Assembly: GCA_045603545.1 (NCBI GenBank)
Contig: JAZUMG010000004.1
Location: forward strand, 47,683 to 111,682
DNA: 64,000 nucleotides
DNA from: CAAGNP01 sp045603545
Lineage (GTDB): Bacteria > Bacteroidota > Bacteroidia > Bacteroidales > UBA932
Direction: 5' to 3'
Shown here: piece after piece, positions 21,734 through 31,568 of the stretch
Layout of the letters: the number at the start of each line of letters is the position of its first letter
How positions within the stretch are numbered: the first letter of the stretch is position 1
The notes under the pieces: generated by a model
Told to the model about the DNA's origin: nothing
Databases searched by the model: none
Seen by the model: the letters and a program-made list of their open reading frames with translations, nothing else
Translations under genes and position numbers: made by a program

Positions 21734-24484
21734 ATGAATATGGAGGATAAAGATTTGAACGGGAGAGAAGAGCTTGACGAACTTTCGGCAGGTGAGGCAC
21801 TATCTGCAGCAGAACCGGGAAAGTTTGACAAACTTATAAATGACGGAGAGAAAAAATACAAATTGTCGGGAATGTACAAAGACTGGTTCCTCGACTACGC
21901 CTCCTATGTTATCCTTGAAAGGGCCGTACCGCACATCATCGATGGACTTAAGCCTGTTCAGAGACGTATCCTTCACGCCATGAAACAGTGCGACGACGGA
22001 CGCTTCAACAAAGTGGCCAGTATCGTGGGTGATGCGATGAAATACCACCCTCATGGTGATGCCTCCATCAAGGACGCACTCGTACAGATAGGTCAGAAGG
22101 AGCTTCTGGTGGAGTGTCAGGGTAACTGGGGTAATATCCTTACCGGAGACTCCGCAGCTGCAGGGCGTTACATCGAGGCACGCCTGAGCGAATTTGCCAA
22201 AGAGGTGGTTTATAATGACAAGACCACAGAGTTTGTCCCTTCATACGACGGACGTAACCGCGAGCCTGTAAACCTCCCTGTAAAGTTCCCATTGCTGCTG
22301 GCACAGGGCTCTGAAGGTATTGCCGTAGGCTTGGCCTGCAAAATCCTTCCTCACAACTTCAATGAGCTCATAGACGCCTCGATAGCACACTTGAAAGGTG
22401 AAGAGTTTGAACTGTATCCTGACTTCCCTACAGGGGGCCTTGCAGATGTATCTGCATACAATAAAGGGCTCCGCGGCGGCAAGGTAAGGGTCAGGGCCCA
22501 AATTGAAAAACTCAACAAGAACACGCTGGTCATCCACCAGATTCCCTTCGGTGTAACCACCGCAGATATCATTGACTCCATAATCAAGGCCAATGACAAA
22601 GGTAAGATCAAGATCAAAAAGGTAGATGACAACACAGCTGAAAATGCCGAGATTGTAATCACCCTCCACAACGACATATCACCGGACAAGACTATAGATG
22701 CATTGTATGCCTGCACCAGCTGCGAGGTTTCCATCTCCCCCAACTGCTGCGTGATTCAGAACAACAAGCCCCAGTTCCTCGGAGTGGACGAAATTCTCCG
22801 TCACAACACAGAGCACACCAAGGAGCTGCTGAAAAGGGAACTGGAAATTAAGCTTGGTGAGCTCGGACAGGATTGGCACTACTCTTCACTGGAAAAGGTA
22901 TTCTTCGAGGAAAAAGTGTATAAGATTCTTGAAAACAATGCCTCTACCTGGGAGAAACAGCTCAAGGATGTCCATCAGGGTATGCTTGAATACCAGCATC
23001 TTTTCCGCCAACCCATCACCAAAGAGGACATCAACAAACTGGTGGAGAAGCCTGTAAGGAAGATCTCCCGCTTCGATGTGAAGGCTGTAAATGAGAAGAT
23101 TAAGAAGATTGAAGCTCAGGAGAAGGTCCTCAAGAACCATCTTGAACATCTGGTGGACTACTGTATCGCCTACTTCGAAAACCTCAAAAAGAAATACGGT
23201 GCCGCATATCCACGCCGCACTACCCTCACCTCATTCGAAAACATCGAGATCAAGCGTGTGGTGGTGAACAACGCCAAACTCTACGCCAACAAAGCTGAGG
23301 GCTTCATCGGTCTGTCACAGAAGAAGATCGAGGATGCAGAATATATCTGCGACTGCTCTGATATCGATGAGGTTATCGTATTCACCAAAGATGGCCGCTA
23401 CATAATCAAAAAGGTAGCAGACAAGATATTTGTCGACAGAAACATAATCCATGTCGCTGTATTCAACAAATCTGACAACAGAACCATTTACAATGCTGTG
23501 TATAAAGACGGCAAAGGTGGCACTGCATACGCCAAACGCTTTGCTGTCACAGGGGTAGCCAAAGACAAATGGTACAACCTTACACAGGGCAAAGAGGGCT
23601 CTACTGTGATATGGTTCACATCCAATTCAAACGGTGAAGCAGAGAAGTTGAGAATATACCTCCGTCCGAAACCGAAGCTCAAAAAGCTCATTTTTGACTT
23701 TGACTTCTCTACACTTGCCATCAAGAACAGAGGCTCTATGGGTAATATAGTAACCAAATACTCTATCCAGAAAGTAGCCCTCAAAGAGGCTGGCATATCT
23801 ACTATTGGAGGAAAGCAGATGTGGTTTGACTGGGATATCAACCGACTCAACGAAGAGGGCCGGGGAGAACTTCTTGGCAGCTTCAAGGGGAAAGAGAATA
23901 TCCTGGCCATCTGCAAGGACGGTACATTCTACACCACAAATCTGGATCTCTTCAACAAATATCAGGGAGACTTGCTGAAGGTGCAGAAATTCGATGAAAA
24001 GAAAGTATTTACCGCCATCTACTGGGACAATAGCGTCAAAGCATACTATATAAAGAGATTTGTATTCGAGCTCAGCGACAACAATGTCCAGTTCTTTATC
24101 GCAGATACGTCAGGTGCACGCCTGGTGGATATATCTGAAGATCAGTTCCCTCAAGTAAAAGTGACTTTCGTGCAGAACGGCAAGAAGGAGAAAGAGCCAG
24201 AGATCATCGATGCAGATGAATTCATCGCAGTGAAGGGTTATAAGGCCAAAGGGAAGAGAGCTTCTGCTTCTGAGGTGGCTGCCATAGAGTTTATCGAACC
24301 TCTTGAAAAGGATGCACCGTCCTTCGATGCTGCAGATATGATGCTCGATTCTGATTATATAAACGAAGAGAACTTCACAGATACAGAAAATGACGACACT
24401 CCAACAAGTGGAGCAGACCAGAGTTTCACCCCCGGTTCATCTGTAGACTTTGACATAAACGGAGAAGAGCTTACACTATTCTAA
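21734..24484 (+). CDS. parC: DNA topoisomerase IV subunit A
   Basis: A 916-residue type IIA topoisomerase subunit. After an acidic 40-residue start come the breakage-reunion domain with ERAVPHIIDGLKPVQRRILH (62-81), MKYHPHGDASI (102-112) and the catalytic tyrosine in AAAGRYIEARLS (Tyr 146), a tower/coiled-coil region near 370-480 and a C-terminal beta-pinwheel. No GyrA-box (QRRGG[R/K]G) is visible, supporting ParC over GyrA. The tail after about 810 is acidic and disordered. Together with ParE, which is not in the window, it decatenates daughter chromosomes. It follows era by 19 bp. Confidence 0.88.
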   Translation: MNMEDKDLNGREELDELSAGEALSAAEPGKFDKLINDGEKKYKLSGMYKDWFLDYASYVILERAVPHIIDGLKPVQRRILHAMKQCDDGRFNKVASIVGDAMKYHPHGDASIKDALVQIGQKELLVECQGNWGNILTGDSAAAGRYIEARLSEFAKEVVYNDKTTEFVPSYDGRNREPVNLPVKFPLLLAQGSEGIAVGLACKILPHNFNELIDASIAHLKGEEFELYPDFPTGGLADVSAYNKGLRGGKVRVRAQIEKLNKNTLVIHQIPFGVTTADIIDSIIKANDKGKIKIKKVDDNTAENAEIVITLHNDISPDKTIDALYACTSCEVSISPNCCVIQNNKPQFLGVDEILRHNTEHTKELLKRELEIKLGELGQDWHYSSLEKVFFEEKVYKILENNASTWEKQLKDVHQGMLEYQHLFRQPITKEDINKLVEKPVRKISRFDVKAVNEKIKKIEAQEKVLKNHLEHLVDYCIAYFENLKKKYGAAYPRRTTLTSFENIEIKRVVVNNAKLYANKAEGFIGLSQKKIEDAEYICDCSDIDEVIVFTKDGRYIIKKVADKIFVDRNIIHVAVFNKSDNRTIYNAVYKDGKGGTAYAKRFAVTGVAKDKWYNLTQGKEGSTVIWFTSNSNGEAEKLRIYLRPKPKLKKLIFDFDFSTLAIKNRGSMGNIVTKYSIQKVALKEAGISTIGGKQMWFDWDINRLNEEGRGELLGSFKGKENILAICKDGTFYTTNLDLFNKYQGDLLKVQKFDEKKVFTAIYWDNSVKAYYIKRFVFELSDNNVQFFIADTSGARLVDISEDQFPQVKVTFVQNGKKEKEPEIIDADEFIAVKGYKAKGKRASASEVAAIEFIEPLEKDAPSFDAADMMLDSDYINEENFTDTENDDTPTSGADQSFTPGSSVDFDINGEELTLF

Positions 24485-24497
24485 TATCTATAGCAAT

Positions 24498-25055
24498 ATG
24501 ATCATCTCACTTATAGGTTTTATGGGTGCAGGGAAGAGCACCATAGGCAAACAGCTTGCCCAATCCATCAAATGCCCTTTCATCGATCTTGATGCTTATA
24601 TTGAGGAGAAGGAGGGAAAGACCATCTCTGAGATATTTGGAGACAAAGGGGAAGGTGGATTCAGGGAGCTGGAACTCAATTACCTTGAAGATGTCCTTGA
24701 AGATCATATTGCAGAGCACCCCGAGACACTGGAGGATCTCCCACCCTTCTCACCTGAGGAGACCGAAGATGATGCCCCAGTCGCTACACGCAATTGTACT
24801 ATGGTACTGTCGCTTGGTGGTGGTATTGTTACAAATCCGGAGTGCGCCGACCTTATTTCGAGATTTACCTACTGTATGTATATCCATACCGACATTGAGG
24901 TAATAAAGCAACGCCTGTCACAGCAGTCAGAGGCGGCAGGCCGCCCTATGCTTGGGGGAGAGAAAGGAGATGCCCTACTGGCACGCATCGAGAAGCTCTA
25001 CAAGGAGCGTACCCCACTCTACACACGCCTTGCCCGCAAGACCTACTTCTTATAA
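24498..25055 (+). CDS. aroK: shikimate kinase with an acidic insertion
   Basis: A 185-residue P-loop kinase: Walker A GFMGAGKST (7-15), shikimate-binding DLDAYIEEKEGKTISEIF near 31-48 and FRELE, then LSLGGGIVTNPEC and the lid Arg in AAGRPML. It phosphorylates shikimate in chorismate synthesis; aroE is in the same window at 37102. Between FRELE and the GGG motif there is an unusual 25-residue acidic stretch (PETLEDLPPFSPEETEDD) absent from standard 170-residue enzymes, probably an exposed loop. It lies 13 bp after parC. Confidence 0.9.
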   Translation: MIISLIGFMGAGKSTIGKQLAQSIKCPFIDLDAYIEEKEGKTISEIFGDKGEGGFRELELNYLEDVLEDHIAEHPETLEDLPPFSPEETEDDAPVATRNCTMVLSLGGGIVTNPECADLISRFTYCMYIHTDIEVIKQRLSQQSEAAGRPMLGGEKGDALLARIEKLYKERTPLYTRLARKTYFL

Positions 25056-25081
25056 TAGAACTACCCCTTTTCGTGCCTGTT

Positions 25082-27982
25082 TTAGAACATCATATTCCAC
25101 ATGGCGTTCTGGACGCGTGAGTTCTTCTTGGCGTTCATCTTGCCGAAGTTGAATGACAGGCTGACCAGAAAATAGCGTCCTATCACATTTGAGTAGACAT
25201 CCTCGGTATATTCATCTGTAGTGGTCCTTCTCAGATTTGTCCCCTGATTAAGTATATCGTTTACTGCCAGAGAGAGTGTCAGTGCCTTGAATGTCTTCCC
25301 GACAGAGACATTCCATCTCAGGACAGGATTGCCATAACCCTCGGAATATCCTTTGTAGAATGTATAACCGAGACGGTTCTTCAACTCCCATCCCAGACCA
25401 GGAGTGTAGGTGACATCACCAGAGATATTGTTGTCCCAAGTATTCAAATTGGCTTTGGGATCAAGTGAATATTTTGAGATTCTGTTGGATGTTCTGGCAG
25501 ATAGAGAGAGATTGAGCTTCTCCACATTGTATTTGAAACTTAAAGTCCCACTCCAGCTGAAAGTATTAGTATTGCTCTCCTCAAATCCACTTGCTCCGCT
25601 ATAGAAACGGTCCCCATTTTCATCTCCCCAGAAATCGGCCATAAATGAATAATAATCAAAAGTTTCCAGATCCAGTCCCATCATATCTCCCACAGCCTGA
25701 TAGGAGACACTCCTCGTATACGAAGCTGTAGCATCCAGAGATACTGAGAACTGCCTCTCCTTTCCAAAGGGTTGGTTGAAACTCAACCAACTGGTCACAT
25801 TTCCACTTGGTGTGACAGAGTTTACAGGGACCCCATACCTTACACCCTCCTTATCAAACCAGCTCGCTGTAACTATCGGTCTGTTGGTCATACTACCGTA
25901 CATACTGATACTGAAAAAAGAAAATGTCTTTTTGTTATTTACCCTATAGGAGAGATTCAGATTATTGTTGTATGTCGGTCTGAGATAGATATTTCCCGCC
26001 TGAATCTGCACAGGATTTGAGATATCAAGGGTCGGAACAATCTTATCCCCTGATACGGTATTTGAATAACCGCTGTAAAATATCTGAAAATTAGAAGTTC
26101 CCTTCTTGTATCTGTAATTCAAAAATGGAGACCAGTTGAAAAGCCACTCATCCACCCCTGTAGCACTCTCCACCCCCATTGACCTGGCATTGATCACATT
26201 CTGTACCATCTCCCCCATAATCCCGAACTGGACATTTGTAGTATCATTATTGAACTGGAAAAGAAGCTGGATATCTTCATTAAGATACTTGTTCTTTGTC
26301 ATTGAAGAGTAGTAGTCATCCAGCACCCCATCGGGGGTATAAGCCATCTCAAGACTATTATTTACAGAATACTGACTTCTAACGGTTCCACGGAATAGCC
26401 ACTTCTCACCTATGGGTTCGACATATCTGACACCACCAGCCAGGAGATAATACTCACTGTTCAAATCATAATCAAGACTCTTTGTCTCTTTTGTGCCCGA
26501 ATAATCGACCTCGGTCTCCTCACTCTTCTTGCCGTCCTGATCATCTATGTAATAATTGAGTGATACAATAAACGAACGTTTTTTCTTTCCCAAATCCTTG
26601 ACACCGAAATCGAGCGATCCGTTGGCCGACAATTTGCTGTTTTGTGCCTGGATATTTGAAGAGGAACTGTTCAAAGAACCTGCCGCATTGTATGTCTGCG
26701 ACTCTGTAGATGTATTTACCCTATTTTTGGAGTAATTGAAGACAGGTCTGAACTCTAAAATGTACTTCTCTTTTGATTTCTTGTTGAACTCCAGTGAAGC
26801 ATTGACCCCATCCTCCATACCGTATCCTGCAAATTTGGAATCACTGTACAGATCATTGCCCGAAGGCTGGAAAGAAATCCTTGAAGAGATCCTCCGGCCA
26901 TCCTTGGTATTGTGCTTGTACATAGCCGAAGCTGTTGTCTCCACCCCCTTTATCCTGTCTGTATTATAATTCAATCCACCCTGTGCATTTGTTGTCAGGC
27001 CTGTAAGTTTCGAATATTCATCTTGAGTACTATTGGGTCCATATAATACCATCACTACTCCGCCGCTGTTGTCAGCCACATTGTAACCGTTACCTATGGC
27101 CACTATCTGGTCCTTCTCGGTATATCCGGTCACCATACCATTGCCATTATAGAGAAATTTACCATCCTCTACCAGCTCATTTTTTCTGTCAGGGGTTACT
27201 GAAGCACCTGCTCCCAACTTCGCATTTCCGAACCACCCTTTGGTATACTCCTCTTTAAGCTCAATATCCATCACCTTCTCCTTGTCATCCTGTGTAGATA
27301 CTCCGGTAAATGCAGCATCATCCTTGGTCTTGTCCACCACCTTGATTTTATCCACTATCTTCGCAGGGAGATTCTTCAGTGCAGCAGTAGGGTCATTGAA
27401 GAAGAATGTCTTGCCACCTACGGTAATCTTGTCCACCTCCTCGCCATTGACCTTGACGGTACCATCCTCACCCACCTCCATACCGGGCATCTTTTTGAGC
27501 AGCTCCTCCAGCATATCGTTCTCCCCTACCTTAAAAGATGAAGCATTGTATATAATGGTATCTTGCAGAACCTCGATAGGATTTCCCACAGCAGATATGG
27601 ATGCCGCGTCTATCATCTCAGGGTTCTCCTCCATCTTTATAATCCCCAAATCTATCTCCCACCCGTCAAATTTGTGCTCCTTCTTATATGGGTAATAACC
27701 CAATAGCTCTATATTGAGGATATATTTACCAGTAGGTACCTCTTTCAGGACGGTCTTCCCTTTCTGGTCAGAAAGCGCAAAACTGGTAATCGTAGTATCA
27801 CCCACCGGAACCACATATGCTGAAGCCCACGGAATCGGCTCCTCGGTTTTGGAATCCACCACAGTAAAAGCCACCTCCACATTATGGTACTTGGTCAGCA
27901 TATCTAAATTGACCACTATCTGGGCACGAGCAGAAAAGGAAAGGGATAAAAATGCCAGGAAAACAAAAAGGGACCTCCTCAT
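25082..27982 (-). CDS. large outer-membrane beta-barrel protein, TonB-dependent-receptor-like
   Basis: A 966-residue exported protein (signal MRRSLFVFLAFLSLSFSARA). A carboxypeptidase-regulatory-like beta-sandwich (about 35-115; VAFTVVDSKTEEPIPWASAY, TGKYILNIELLGY) is followed by a plug-like region (VGENDMLEELLKKMPGMEVG, VNGEEVDKITVGGKTFFFND) and a long 'outer membrane protein beta-barrel' C-terminus. This set is typical of the OMP_b-brl_3 branch of TonB-dependent receptors in Bacteroidota. Substrate unknown. It ends the minus-strand group that starts with the sigma factor, separated by about 75 bp from the lipoprotein gene, with a possible own -7 element. Confidence 0.82.
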   Translation of the reverse strand: MRRSLFVFLAFLSLSFSARAQIVVNLDMLTKYHNVEVAFTVVDSKTEEPIPWASAYVVPVGDTTITSFALSDQKGKTVLKEVPTGKYILNIELLGYYPYKKEHKFDGWEIDLGIIKMEENPEMIDAASISAVGNPIEVLQDTIIYNASSFKVGENDMLEELLKKMPGMEVGEDGTVKVNGEEVDKITVGGKTFFFNDPTAALKNLPAKIVDKIKVVDKTKDDAAFTGVSTQDDKEKVMDIELKEEYTKGWFGNAKLGAGASVTPDRKNELVEDGKFLYNGNGMVTGYTEKDQIVAIGNGYNVADNSGGVVMVLYGPNSTQDEYSKLTGLTTNAQGGLNYNTDRIKGVETTASAMYKHNTKDGRRISSRISFQPSGNDLYSDSKFAGYGMEDGVNASLEFNKKSKEKYILEFRPVFNYSKNRVNTSTESQTYNAAGSLNSSSSNIQAQNSKLSANGSLDFGVKDLGKKKRSFIVSLNYYIDDQDGKKSEETEVDYSGTKETKSLDYDLNSEYYLLAGGVRYVEPIGEKWLFRGTVRSQYSVNNSLEMAYTPDGVLDDYYSSMTKNKYLNEDIQLLFQFNNDTTNVQFGIMGEMVQNVINARSMGVESATGVDEWLFNWSPFLNYRYKKGTSNFQIFYSGYSNTVSGDKIVPTLDISNPVQIQAGNIYLRPTYNNNLNLSYRVNNKKTFSFFSISMYGSMTNRPIVTASWFDKEGVRYGVPVNSVTPSGNVTSWLSFNQPFGKERQFSVSLDATASYTRSVSYQAVGDMMGLDLETFDYYSFMADFWGDENGDRFYSGASGFEESNTNTFSWSGTLSFKYNVEKLNLSLSARTSNRISKYSLDPKANLNTWDNNISGDVTYTPGLGWELKNRLGYTFYKGYSEGYGNPVLRWNVSVGKTFKALTLSLAVNDILNQGTNLRRTTTDEYTEDVYSNVIGRYFLVSLSFNFGKMNAKKNSRVQNAMWNMMF

Positions 27983-28007
27983 ACAGAAAAACTTAACGAC
28001 AAAAAAA

Positions 28008-28043
28008 ATACAATTTCAAATATACAAATACAATTTCAAATAT
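28008..28043 (-). promoter_or_regulatory. possible -7 element inside a 20-bp direct repeat
   Basis: ATACAATTTCAAATAT occurs at 28008-28023 and again at 28028-28043, a 20-bp period. Read on the minus strand, TATATTTG (28024-28017) matches the -7 consensus and lies about 35 bp before the start of the barrel-protein gene at 27982. The repeat may be an operator or chance; the -33 is not clear. Confidence 0.4.
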
Positions 28044-28056
28044 TAGGCCAAATAAT

Positions 28057-29118
28057 TTACAACTCCAGCCAATCGGTCTCATACATCAGGACTCCGGCAA
28101 GGACTCCGGCACCGTTTATGATGTTTGTGAAGGCATATCCGGCAGGTGCAAGCCCCACCTCCCCGAAGATATTCTCATCTATCTGGTTCTGGGCATAGGC
28201 ATACCTGCTGAAATCGGATGTCATCTTGTATAGTCTTATCTTATATCTGTATTTGATATCTGTAATGTATATATAATCGCCATTCTCCCCTTTATCCTCT
28301 GCGTGCATCCCCTCATTATAGGTCCATATCCCCTCCAGAATGTGATCCTTACCATTGAAATCCTTATCCATAAACATAGTGAGACTCTCATAACATTCAA
28401 ATGAATAGCCATTATAATTCACATTCAGGACTGAAGATGTCTGAGGAAGAAGAGGATTGTCCCCCATCGCAGTTATGATTCCGGAGTAGCAGGCCAGAGT
28501 GGTATCCTTATCGAAAAACTCACCATTACTGTCTTTTGCATAATATTCGTACTGCTGTTCCCTCACAAGCTGTATTCCATAAGCATCTGTGGCGTACGGA
28601 TCATCCTTTATAGGCCACTTCACCCTCAGACGGAGATTATAATTAACCCCAGGACTTTGTCCGACATCCTTGGTCTGCTGCTCATCAGTCATATCGAACA
28701 CCTCATACTCCAGACCATCATAAGATACCGGAACAGGTACCCTTGTCACCGACTCCACTGTCTCGAATCCGTCTGCGCTTACCACCACCTTTATCTCATC
28801 ATCAGGAAGCGGAGCCACATCTGCGACGTAAGAGCCTGCAGCGCCACCTCGAGGCACATCTGCCCCCTCCTGCTTGGTCACAGGAACCATATTTCCATTT
28901 ACAAAAACCTTCACATCAGGCCGGAAATTCTTCACATCATAACTGCTGTTCACCGCCACACAGGGTCTCACACTCACCGATATATAATCAGTAACTCCGG
29001 GGAGACACTCCACGAAAATTATATTCTCCCCCTCCATTTTCAAATCAAACTCCACTTCACACGATGTTCCCAGAAGGGCCATCATCAAGATCAAAAATAT
29101 ATTTATCTCTCTTTTCAT
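28057..29118 (-). CDS. DUF4249 lipoprotein
   Basis: A 353-residue lipoprotein: signal with lipobox LLGTSC (Cys 20), then a beta-rich DUF4249 domain (VECLPGVTDYISVSVRPCVA, VKVFVNGN, SYVADVAPLPDDEIKVVVSA, ..RVPVPVSYDGLEYEVF). DUF4249 lipoproteins are encoded right after TonB-dependent receptors of the STN/CarboxypepD type in Bacteroidota and are thought to sit on the cell surface with them. Here it follows such a receptor by 10 bp. Substrate unknown. Confidence 0.85.
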   Translation of the reverse strand: MKREINIFLILMMALLGTSCEVEFDLKMEGENIIFVECLPGVTDYISVSVRPCVAVNSSYDVKNFRPDVKVFVNGNMVPVTKQEGADVPRGGAAGSYVADVAPLPDDEIKVVVSADGFETVESVTRVPVPVSYDGLEYEVFDMTDEQQTKDVGQSPGVNYNLRLRVKWPIKDDPYATDAYGIQLVREQQYEYYAKDSNGEFFDKDTTLACYSGIITAMGDNPLLPQTSSVLNVNYNGYSFECYESLTMFMDKDFNGKDHILEGIWTYNEGMHAEDKGENGDYIYITDIKYRYKIRLYKMTSDFSRYAYAQNQIDENIFGEVGLAPAGYAFTNIINGAGVLAGVLMYETDWLEL

Positions 29119-29128
29119 CTCTTAGCTC

Positions 29129-31558
29129 CTAAAATTTAAGTGTATAACTGAATGTCGGGATAATGGGGATCATTCCAAGCCCCTCACCTATATATTTCAC
29201 AAAATTGCCATTGTCATCATATTCACTTGACAGATATGCAAATACCACATTGGTCCTGCAGTAGACATTATATATGCTCAGGTTCCAGGTACTGAGGTTC
29301 CCCCTTTTGGTAGTCTTATGAAAGTTCAGCCCCAGATCGAGTCTGTGGTAATCGGGAAGCTGGAGATTGTTCGGTTCGCTATATACCGGGTAATGGGTCA
29401 TATAGTCGTATTGGTCCGGTTCTGTATTCTCAGCATAGTGCGATTCCACCGTCATTCTGTTACCTGTCCTCCAGTTCCAGCATCCATAGACCTCAAATCT
29501 CTTGGTAAACTTGTGCTTGAGCATAAGTGTCAGTTTGTGTCTGCTGTCATTCCTGTCCCTGTACCACTCACGGTAGAAATCATCAAACTTCCTCTGGTTC
29601 CACATAAGAGTATAGTATGCAGAAGCCTCGGTCTTCTCCCCTTTCCAGCTCAGCTCCGTCTCCATACCCCAGGAGCGTCCCTTACCCTGCACATAAGATT
29701 TGTCCCATTCGGTAAGAGGTGGGAAAAGTGCATTCACCCCGAAATACTCTATAAGATGGTCCATATGCTTGTACCACCCCTCCACATTGAGGGTTATATG
29801 CCCCGGTATCCTGGTATAGATACCTGCAGCCACCTCCCTGGAGCGCGAGGGGGGGATGGAGCCGGTAGAAGGGAGCCAGCAGTTGGTAGGGAGATCGAGA
29901 TATATGGTCGAGACCAGATGGGTAGGCTGCGACATCTCTGTATAGGATGCCTTGGCCGAGATGTAATCGTTGAATGTGTAGTTGAAAGCGGCTCTCGGCT
30001 CTACCGAATGCCAATATTTCCCTCCGGATGCCACCATCGAATACCTCATTCCCAGATTCATCGTCAATTTATCCCCCAGCGACATCTCATCCTCGAAGTA
30101 GAGGGCAGCGGTCTGCATATGGGCAGTGGTCGAGTCCCCCATCTCCACACTCACCTCTGTATTGTCCTTGTAAATCAGAGCATCCTCCAGAGTAGAGGTG
30201 GGGCTGTAGATATGATATTGCGCCGTGGCGCCGTAGCGTAGCTTATGATTCTCCCCCAGCCTGTGGTAAAAGTCTGCATTGAGGCCGAAATCGTGCACCA
30301 GAGAGTTTACATATTGCCCCCCTTTCTCCCTCACATCGGGGTGGAGGCTGGTCCAGTCTTCGAAATAGAAGCCCAGTCTGGAGTGGGATCTGGTATAATA
30401 TGCAGCGACATTCATAGAGAGCTGGTCCGAAATATCCCACTTCCAGTCCAGAGAGCCGAGGGTATTGCCCCAGTTCATAGGGATCCCCACATCATTCTCC
30501 TGCTGCCGATGAATCTCAGCTACCCCATCTTCACCTACCTGATAATATTCCGAAAAATTGTACTGCTTGTACCTGAAAACGTCCCGCCCCATATAGAAAG
30601 AGCCTCTGAGGACATTTTTAGGGGAGAACTTATGGGTCACCTTGGCGTTAAGATCACTGAAAGAGTAGCCGAGAGTCAGTTTGTCAGGCTGGTTCTCCTT
30701 ATTGAAAAAATAGAGGATCGGCTCTGATATGGTCTCTATCCAGGTCCTTCGGAGCCCCACATTGAAAGAGGTCTTCCCCTTCACGATCGGGCCCTCAAAC
30801 TGGAGATGCCCATCGATAAGTCCTATAGCAAATGTCCCGTGATAGTCGTAAAAATTACCGTCACGGGTAGTTATATCCACCACAGATGACATCTTTCCGC
30901 CGAATCTGGCCGGGAAACCGCTCTTATAAAAGTCGATATTCTCTATTACATCGGTATTGAACGAGGAGAAGAGACCACCCAGGTGGCTGACCTGATAGAT
31001 CGGAACCCCATCCAGGAGGAAAAGGTTGTCACTCCCGTCTCCCCCGTGAACATACAGACCCGACATAAGTTCGGTACCCGACGCCACACCCGGGAGGAGC
31101 TGGATAGTCTTTATCACATCCGGAGTACTGAAAAAGGCGAAACCTGAATTCAGAAACTCGGTATTTATTTTCTTCAGCCCAGTCTGAGTCACTTTCAATT
31201 TCCTGTCGGCATCTGCTGTGATGTAGGCTTTGGAGAGGGTATCCCTCCACACATCCTCAAACATCACATCATAGCTCTTCACTTTCTTCCCCTTCCGAGT
31301 CAGAACGACATACTTTTTATTTATCTCCCACTCTATACCGGTCCCTTCAAACAACTCCTCGAGAGCCTCTTCCAGGCTCATCCCCTTTTTTATCTCTGCC
31401 TCAGAGGGGATATCCAGGTCCAGGGCCGCATCGTGAATGAAATTCACCTCAAACATCTCGTGCACCTGCTCTATCTTCTCTTTCAGTGTCGCGCCCCCTC
31501 TGGCTGAGAGGAGAGACGGCAACACCAGAAGAAGAGCCAACAATAAAATCTTCTTCAT
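29129..31558 (-). CDS. TonB-dependent outer-membrane receptor with STN domain
   Basis: An 809-residue receptor with signal peptide (MKKILLLALLLVLPSLLSA), an N-terminal STN (secretin/TonB short N-terminal) domain at about 25-75 (EKIEQVHEMFEVNFIH, SLEEALEELFEGTGIEWEI), a plug domain (FSTPDVIKTIQLLPGVASGT, LYVHGGDGSDNLFLLDGVPI) and a 22-strand type barrel ending IPTFSYTLKF with terminal Phe. STN domains link the receptor to signalling through FecR, and the FecR and sigma genes lie immediately upstream on the same strand (10 bp and further), so this is probably a trans-envelope signalling receptor. The usual carboxypeptidase-like domain is not evident. Ligand unknown; iron-chelate or oligosaccharide are both possible. 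Confidence 0.88.
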   Translation of the reverse strand: MKKILLLALLLVLPSLLSARGGATLKEKIEQVHEMFEVNFIHDAALDLDIPSEAEIKKGMSLEEALEELFEGTGIEWEINKKYVVLTRKGKKVKSYDVMFEDVWRDTLSKAYITADADRKLKVTQTGLKKINTEFLNSGFAFFSTPDVIKTIQLLPGVASGTELMSGLYVHGGDGSDNLFLLDGVPIYQVSHLGGLFSSFNTDVIENIDFYKSGFPARFGGKMSSVVDITTRDGNFYDYHGTFAIGLIDGHLQFEGPIVKGKTSFNVGLRRTWIETISEPILYFFNKENQPDKLTLGYSFSDLNAKVTHKFSPKNVLRGSFYMGRDVFRYKQYNFSEYYQVGEDGVAEIHRQQENDVGIPMNWGNTLGSLDWKWDISDQLSMNVAAYYTRSHSRLGFYFEDWTSLHPDVREKGGQYVNSLVHDFGLNADFYHRLGENHKLRYGATAQYHIYSPTSTLEDALIYKDNTEVSVEMGDSTTAHMQTAALYFEDEMSLGDKLTMNLGMRYSMVASGGKYWHSVEPRAAFNYTFNDYISAKASYTEMSQPTHLVSTIYLDLPTNCWLPSTGSIPPSRSREVAAGIYTRIPGHITLNVEGWYKHMDHLIEYFGVNALFPPLTEWDKSYVQGKGRSWGMETELSWKGEKTEASAYYTLMWNQRKFDDFYREWYRDRNDSRHKLTLMLKHKFTKRFEVYGCWNWRTGNRMTVESHYAENTEPDQYDYMTHYPVYSEPNNLQLPDYHRLDLGLNFHKTTKRGNLSTWNLSIYNVYCRTNVVFAYLSSEYDDNGNFVKYIGEGLGMIPIIPTFSYTLKF

Positions 31559-31568
31559 CGTTTTCGAA

